A model generated the notes under the pieces. The model did not search any database, was not told the origin of the DNA, and saw only the letters and a program-made list of their open reading frames with translations. Source: Clostridiales bacterium (lineage in GTDB: Bacteria > Bacillota > Clostridia > Peptostreptococcales > Anaerovoracaceae). Taken from it: DNA of 45,946 nucleotides. Made by a program: the position numbers and the translations under genes. The stretch spans positions 1-45,946 of the forward strand of contig QXXF01000027.1 of NCBI GenBank assembly GCA_009911365.1, given 5' to 3'. Positions within the stretch are counted from its first letter, which is position 1. Every line of letters begins with the position of its first letter. Shown piece by piece: positions 41,235 through 45,946 of this stretch.

Positions 41235-44200
41235 AACATTTGATCGAAAGCAGCGTCAGCTGGACAAAGCTGGGAAGCCATTCCAAGGAAGATTACGCTT
41301 TCGCCATAGAGCGAGCAGTACTAGGCAAGTATGACAATGTTCTAAAGATCCAGCTTCGCCTTAATTTTGTCATGCCCTTTGCGGATGTGGAAAAAATACA
41401 GGCCGTTGTCCAAAGTGAAGTGGAAGGCATTGAAAAAGTAGAATTGCATTTTCTTTATGAAAATGTGATCCAGACTCCAAAGGAAATCATCGGCTTATTC
41501 ATTGAGCACATGATCCATATTGTCAATGGAAGCTATGCGCCTATTACAAAAACGATCTTTCCGGAAAAATTTCAGTTCCAAGATGGAAAGCTGACGATTT
41601 CCGCATTAGGGGAAACTTCCGTAGAACTGCTGAACCGCCAGGTGGCCTCCAAATTCCAGCAGCTGCTGATGCGAGAGTTTTCCATAGAAGCTCAGGTTTC
41701 CTTTGAGAACAACGAAGAGGTCTATCAAAAAGCCCATCAGGAAATTGAAGAAAAAGAAAAGCGGGATGAAGAGGAAACGAGAAAACGTCAGATGCGGGCC
41801 GCGCAAAACAAGCCAAGGGAAAGCTCTGCCAACGGGTCATCTTTTGGAGGGGGCGGCAGTGCTCCATGGGGCGAAAAGAAGCAGTGGACCAGAAAGAAGG
41901 ACGCATACGAGCCAGTTTCCGGGAACCGCATCATGGGAAAAGCTATTTTTGGTCAGCCAATGCCTTTGACAGAGGTCACGGTGGATAGCGGTCAAGTTGT
42001 GGTAGAAGGCGTTTTGTTCAAAAAAACAGAACGAACCATAAAGAGCGGTTCCAAGCTGGTTACTTTGCTGATCACTGACAAGAGGACGTCTCTATGTGTG
42101 AAATTTTTCGCCCCTGAGCAAAAATGGATCGACATTGACACCCATCTCAGCAACGGAGACATTGTAAAGATCCAAGGTGACGCAGAATGGGACACCTTTG
42201 ATAATGTGCTGACCGTAAAGGCCAAGAGCATTGAAAAGGGTGAAAAGCAATTTCGTCAGGATAACAGCCCGGAAAAGCGGGTAGAGCTTCATGTACATAC
42301 GAAGATGAGTGCCATGGACGGCCTCAATGATGTGAAAAATCTGGTGAAAACAGCGGAAAGCTGGGGACATAAAGCCATCGCCATTACGGATCACGGGGTT
42401 GTCCAGGCGTTCCCCGACGCATCCCATGCAGGAAAGGACATCAAGATCCTTTACGGCGTGGAGGGCTATTTGTTGGATGACAGGGATTGCTTCAATCCGG
42501 ATGGAAGCATTGATTATAAAAAGAAACCCACCAACCATGTGATCATCTTGGCGAAAAACAGGGTGGGATTGAAAAATTTGTACAAGCTGGTATCTTATTC
42601 CCATCTTCAGTATTTTTACAAGAGACCGAGAATGCCAAAGTCTGTGATCCAAGAGCATAGAGAAGGCCTGATCATCGGTTCGGCTTGCGAAGCTGGAGAA
42701 ATTTATCAGGCCATTCTGCGAGGAGAAGGGCAGGAAGAACTGAAAGCACTGACAGAGTTTTATGATTACCTGGAGATCCAGCCGCTGATTAATAATCAGT
42801 TCCTAATCAATAACGGCAGGATCAGGGATAAGGAACAGCTGATGGACATCAATCGGGAAATCATCGCTTTGGGTCAGCGATACGACAAACCGGTGGTCGC
42901 AACCTGTGATTCCCATTATTTTGATGAGGAAGAAGCCCTTTACCGAAAGATCCTCATGGCAGGTCAGGGTTTTAAAGACGTGGAAGGTGACAAAGGCCTG
43001 TATTTCAGGACCACGGAAGAGATGTTGGAGGAGTTTTCCTATTTAGGAGAAGAAATGGCGCGCAAGGTGGTCATTGAAGCGCCTAATGCCATTGCTGACA
43101 GTATCGAATCTATGATGCCAGTGCCAGAAGGCAAGTTCCCGCCTACAATCGATAACTCTGATCAGATCCTGCGGGAAAAATGCGAGGAGCGAGTCGTGGG
43201 CATGTATGGTGATCCGGTGCCGCCTGAGATCCGGGCAAGGCTGGACAAGGAACTGAACTCCATCATCAACAATGGATACTCTGTCATGTACATGGCTGCA
43301 GAGATGCTGGTGCAGAAATCCATGAGCGATGGATATCTGGTAGGCTCCAGAGGTTCGGTAGGATCCTCCTTTGTGGCTACCATGTCAGGTATCACAGAGG
43401 TTAATCCTCTGGAACCTCATTACCTGTGTCCAAATTGCAAGCATTTGGAATGGGGGGATAAAGAAAAATATGACTGTGGCGTGGACATGCCGGTGAAAAA
43501 ATGTCCGGTCTGCGGCACACAATACAGCCAGGAGGGATTTTCCATCCCCTTTGAGACGTTCCTGGGGTTTGAAGCGGACAAAGAGCCGGATATTGACTTG
43601 AATTTCGCAGGGGAATACCAGGGCACGGCCCACAAATTCGTTGATGAGATCTTTGGTGCGGAAAACGTTTACAAAGCAGGAACCATTGGCACGATCCAGG
43701 GTAAAACCGCCTATGGATACGTGATGAAATATTTTGAAGAGCGGGAACTTCCCATCAATAAATTTGAAGCTGATAGACTTACTGGCTGCTGTGAAGGCGT
43801 ACGGCGGACTTCCGGACAGCATCCCGGCGGCATTATTATTGTGCCAAAGGGCCATGAGATCTACGAATTCTGTCCAGTGCAACATCCAGCTAATGACGTG
43901 AATTCCGATATTGTTACCACGCACTTCGACTACCACTCCATTGACCAGAACCTACTGAAGTTGGATATTCTGGGCCACGATGTGCCTTCCATGATTCGTC
44001 AGTTGCAGGATATGACAGGGGTGGATCCGCTGAAGGTGCCTCTGAAGGATGAGCGGGTCAACAGCATTTTCAATGGCATCGAGGGATTGGACATCAAGGA
44101 TCCAGATTACAGCTTTACCCACGGCAGCTATGGAATCCCGGAATTCGGTACCAGCTTTACCCGGAAAATGCTGGATGACACGAAACCGGACAAGTTCGCG

Positions 44201-45019
44201 GATCTAGTGCGGATCTCGGGCTTTTCTCACGGTACGGACGTGTGGCTCAATAACGCTCAGGAGCTGATTGTCAGCGGCACGGCTACTATGAACGATGCGA
44301 TTTCTACTAGGGATGACATCATGAACTATCTGCGGCTAAAAGGCCTGCCCAACAAAGATGCGTTTACCATCATGGAAAAAGTAAGAAAGGGAAAAGGCCT
44401 GACCCAGGATCAGGAAGACCTCATGCGGGAACATCAGGTGCCGGACTGGTACATCGGATCCTGTAAGAAAATAAAATACATGTTTCCTAGAGCCCATGCG
44501 GTGGCCTATGTGATGATGTCATACCGCATCGCCTATTACAAAGTGTACTATCCTCCGGAATTTTACGCAGTGTACTTTACGACCAAGGCTGCTGACTTTG
44601 ATGAAAAGACCATACTGCGAGGCTCCCTCGCAGTCCAGGAAAAGATGAACGACATTAACAATAAAGGCAATAACGCATCAAAAAAAGAAGAAGCGGAAAT
44701 GACAGTTCTGGAAGTGGCTTATGAGATGTATGCCCGAGGCTACGAATTCGCTCCTGCCCGTCTTGGTGTATCGAATGGAACAAAATTCAGGACAAAAGAT
44801 GGAAAAGTCGTGCTGCCATTCGTAGCGGTTTCTGGCGTAGGGGAAAACGCGGCCAAGTCCCTGTTTGATGAATACCAGGTACGGCCTTATGAGACTGTGG
44901 ATGAAATACGGGATCGGGCGAAAATCAATAAAACGGCAATTGAAGAGCTGCGGGAACACGGCGTTCTGGATGGACTGCCGGAGACGGATCAATTGTCTCT
45001 GTTCGCGCAGTTGGGATAA
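41231..45019 (+). CDS. polC: DNA polymerase III alpha subunit PolC, without exonuclease domain
   Basis: The Gram-positive replicative polymerase, 1262 residues against about 1430 in the family. Order: N-terminal domain (~1-180), acidic/basic linker with a Gly/Ser stretch (~180-230), OB fold (~245-340), PHP domain (VELHVHTKMSAMDGLNDV, ~351 on), palm/fingers with a zinc knuckle (CPNCKHLE, CPVCGTQ) and PDIDLNFAGEYQG holding catalytic Asp residues (~786), RTSGQHPGGIIIVP, and a C-terminal region. The ~170-residue DnaQ-type exonuclease normally inserted inside PHP is missing: GVEGYLLDD passes through a ~17-residue linker straight to NHVIILAKNRVGLKNLYKLV. The join is clean and in frame. Start overlaps the previous stop. 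Proofreading must come from elsewhere if present. Confidence 0.95.
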   Translation: MKHLIESSVSWTKLGSHSKEDYAFAIERAVLGKYDNVLKIQLRLNFVMPFADVEKIQAVVQSEVEGIEKVELHFLYENVIQTPKEIIGLFIEHMIHIVNGSYAPITKTIFPEKFQFQDGKLTISALGETSVELLNRQVASKFQQLLMREFSIEAQVSFENNEEVYQKAHQEIEEKEKRDEEETRKRQMRAAQNKPRESSANGSSFGGGGSAPWGEKKQWTRKKDAYEPVSGNRIMGKAIFGQPMPLTEVTVDSGQVVVEGVLFKKTERTIKSGSKLVTLLITDKRTSLCVKFFAPEQKWIDIDTHLSNGDIVKIQGDAEWDTFDNVLTVKAKSIEKGEKQFRQDNSPEKRVELHVHTKMSAMDGLNDVKNLVKTAESWGHKAIAITDHGVVQAFPDASHAGKDIKILYGVEGYLLDDRDCFNPDGSIDYKKKPTNHVIILAKNRVGLKNLYKLVSYSHLQYFYKRPRMPKSVIQEHREGLIIGSACEAGEIYQAILRGEGQEELKALTEFYDYLEIQPLINNQFLINNGRIRDKEQLMDINREIIALGQRYDKPVVATCDSHYFDEEEALYRKILMAGQGFKDVEGDKGLYFRTTEEMLEEFSYLGEEMARKVVIEAPNAIADSIESMMPVPEGKFPPTIDNSDQILREKCEERVVGMYGDPVPPEIRARLDKELNSIINNGYSVMYMAAEMLVQKSMSDGYLVGSRGSVGSSFVATMSGITEVNPLEPHYLCPNCKHLEWGDKEKYDCGVDMPVKKCPVCGTQYSQEGFSIPFETFLGFEADKEPDIDLNFAGEYQGTAHKFVDEIFGAENVYKAGTIGTIQGKTAYGYVMKYFEERELPINKFEADRLTGCCEGVRRTSGQHPGGIIIVPKGHEIYEFCPVQHPANDVNSDIVTTHFDYHSIDQNLLKLDILGHDVPSMIRQLQDMTGVDPLKVPLKDERVNSIFNGIEGLDIKDPDYSFTHGSYGIPEFGTSFTRKMLDDTKPDKFADLVRISGFSHGTDVWLNNAQELIVSGTATMNDAISTRDDIMNYLRLKGLPNKDAFTIMEKVRKGKGLTQDQEDLMREHQVPDWYIGSCKKIKYMFPRAHAVAYVMMSYRIAYYKVYYPPEFYAVYFTTKAADFDEKTILRGSLAVQEKMNDINNKGNNASKKEEAEMTVLEVAYEMYARGYEFAPARLGVSNGTKFRTKDGKVVLPFVAVSGVGENAAKSLFDEYQVRPYETVDEIRDRAKINKTAIEELREHGVLDGLPETDQLSLFAQLG

Positions 45020-45030
45020 AAGGAGAATTC

Positions 45031-45735
45031 ATGAGACTGAATAAATATATCGCCCATTCAGGGCTGACCAGTAGGCGAAAAGCTGATGATCTAGTAAAAA
45101 ATGGGAATGTGAGAATAAACGGTGCCACCACATATGAACTTGGTTACGATGTAAAGCAGGGAGACGTGGTGGAAGTCAACGGCTCTGTGATTGAGAACCA
45201 GGAAAAGATGGAATATGTGCTGTTGAACAAACCTGTGGGATATATTACCTCCGTGCAGGATGACAAAGGCAGACCAGTGGCAGGAGATCTGGTGACAGAT
45301 ACGACAGCCAGGTTGTTTCCTGTAGGGCGGCTGGACTACAATACGTCAGGCCTGCTGCTGCTGACCAATGATGGCAATTTGGCTTATCGGCTGACCCACC
45401 CAAAGCATCAAGTGACGAAAACATATCGGGCACTAGTGGCAGGCATACTGACTAGAGGAGAGATCGCAGTGCTCAGCAGGGGTGTGGATATCGGTGGTTT
45501 TGTGACTTCACCAGCACAAGTGACAGTGATCAAGGAGGCAAAGCGTTCTACTCTGGTGGAGATCAAGATTCACGAAGGCAAGAATCGGCAAGTGCGAAAG
45601 ATGTTCGCCGCAGTGGGCCACAATGTCCAGGAGCTGCAGCGGACCGCTATTGGAAATTTACAATTGGGGCGGACAAAGGAAGGCCATTATCGGAAGCTGA
45701 AAAGAGAGGAGATCGAGTATCTGAAGAGCTTGTAA
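45031..45735 (+). CDS. rluB: Pseudouridine synthase, RluB/RsuA family
   Basis: A 234-residue RNA-modifying enzyme. An N-terminal S4 RNA-binding domain (LNKYIAHSGLTSRRKADDLV, residues 3-22, to ~60) is followed by the catalytic domain with GRLDYNTSGLLLLTNDG (~97-113), whose Asp is the nucleophile, and HEGKNRQVRKMFAAVGH (~178-194). It would convert a specific uridine in 23S (RluB) or 16S (RsuA) rRNA; the sequence fits RluB better. AAAGGAG precedes ATG, eleven bases after polC. Confidence 0.92.
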   Translation: MRLNKYIAHSGLTSRRKADDLVKNGNVRINGATTYELGYDVKQGDVVEVNGSVIENQEKMEYVLLNKPVGYITSVQDDKGRPVAGDLVTDTTARLFPVGRLDYNTSGLLLLTNDGNLAYRLTHPKHQVTKTYRALVAGILTRGEIAVLSRGVDIGGFVTSPAQVTVIKEAKRSTLVEIKIHEGKNRQVRKMFAAVGHNVQELQRTAIGNLQLGRTKEGHYRKLKREEIEYLKSL

Positions 45736-45946
45736 AGGCAAAAGACGGGGCTGGCTTTTTAGCATAACAAAGAGACGAACCAATCGATATGCTGATAGCA
45801 GCGATGAATCTGGTTTTCGCTCTTTTGAAAAATAATGAAAACTTGATGAACTTGAAAATGGAAAAGAACAAGAGGGTGTTGCAAAATCATCAAATTAGAT
45901 GATTGAGCGACGCCCTTGCTCTATATATGCAAGAATCCAGAAAGAA
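45736..45946. other. Gene-free end with long imperfect hairpin
   Basis: No convincing gene. At 45873-45916 an imperfect stem agggtgttgc/gcgacgccct surrounds a perfect inner stem aatcatc/gatgatt (45885-45891, 45898-45904). A 37-codon frame from about 45790 lacks a ribosome site. The hairpin may terminate rluB, or be a small inverted-repeat element or the end of an IS lying beyond the window. Confidence 0.4.

Overview
The window looks like chromosomal DNA of a low-to-moderate GC Clostridia-type Firmicute. A conserved cell-envelope and replication gene row sits on the right (32.1-45.7 kb) and about 30 kb of layered, decaying mobile DNA sits on the left. The lineage call rests on a PolC-type replicative polymerase, a UvrX-like/YolD-like pair with a Firmicute-type LexA box, XpaC/TelA, AAGGAGG ribosome sites, and conjugative-element genes of the Tn916/Tn1549 kind. 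A more exact placement (for example an Anaerovoracaceae relative) is only a guess.

Layout. (1) 0.1-6.3 kb: right end of one integrative element. It has an SOS-controlled Y-family polymerase/YolD cassette, a sigma-like protein plus HTH pair, a small SHOCT-like protein and a large serine recombinase whose 3' end runs into the 3' end of a 23S rRNA methyltransferase (rlmD-type) gene, a probable attachment junction. (2) 6.5-10.4 kb: collapsed backbone of a Tn1549-like element: ParA, a frameshifted and truncated IS3-family element, and a CD1108-like lytic protein with an internal deletion. The conjugation genes expected between them are gone. (3) 10.5-21.1 kb: an antibiotic/xenobiotic defence region with a leader-peptide attenuator, a CD3324-family protein, a Vat-type acetyltransferase, an Ntn-hydrolase, two PadR repressors with palindromic operators, YjdF, two MATE pumps, an AraC-GNAT fusion, a GNAT, and an ABC-F protein behind a leader peptide and two tandem terminators. 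(4) 21.1-30.0 kb: remnants (sigma-like N-terminus, MazF C-terminus), a second large serine recombinase joined to a broken ABC permease, a double-MerR-regulated ABC exporter, and broken sigma, RhuM, IS3 and MFS genes.

Four paralogous cysteine-rich KTR genes, each followed directly or after an insertion by a near-identical hairpin tail, close successive cargo modules at 13.7, 18.3, 25.1 and 27.7 kb. They look like a recurring 3' cap used in module exchange.

(5) 30.1-31.9 kb: the best candidate for an undescribed system. It is a compact three-gene operon: a membrane-anchored CPDC thioredoxin-like oxidoreductase; a secreted 344-residue precursor with a very acidic pro-region, a VVADP motif and a strongly cationic 101-residue C-terminus holding a lone pair of cysteines; and an 81-residue three-helix membrane protein. 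I read it as a bacteriocin-like proprotein with its disulfide catalyst and immunity protein.

(6) 32.1-45.7 kb: xpaC-telA, then pyrH-frr-uppS-cdsA-dxr-rseP-ispG-thioesterase-polC-rluB. This core row makes UMP kinase, ribosome recycling factor, undecaprenyl-PP and CDP-diacylglycerol synthesis, MEP isoprenoid enzymes, a site-2 protease, the replicative polymerase and a pseudouridine synthase. PolC is 1262 residues and lacks the proofreading exonuclease normally inserted in its PHP domain. No rRNA, tRNA or CRISPR array was recognised.
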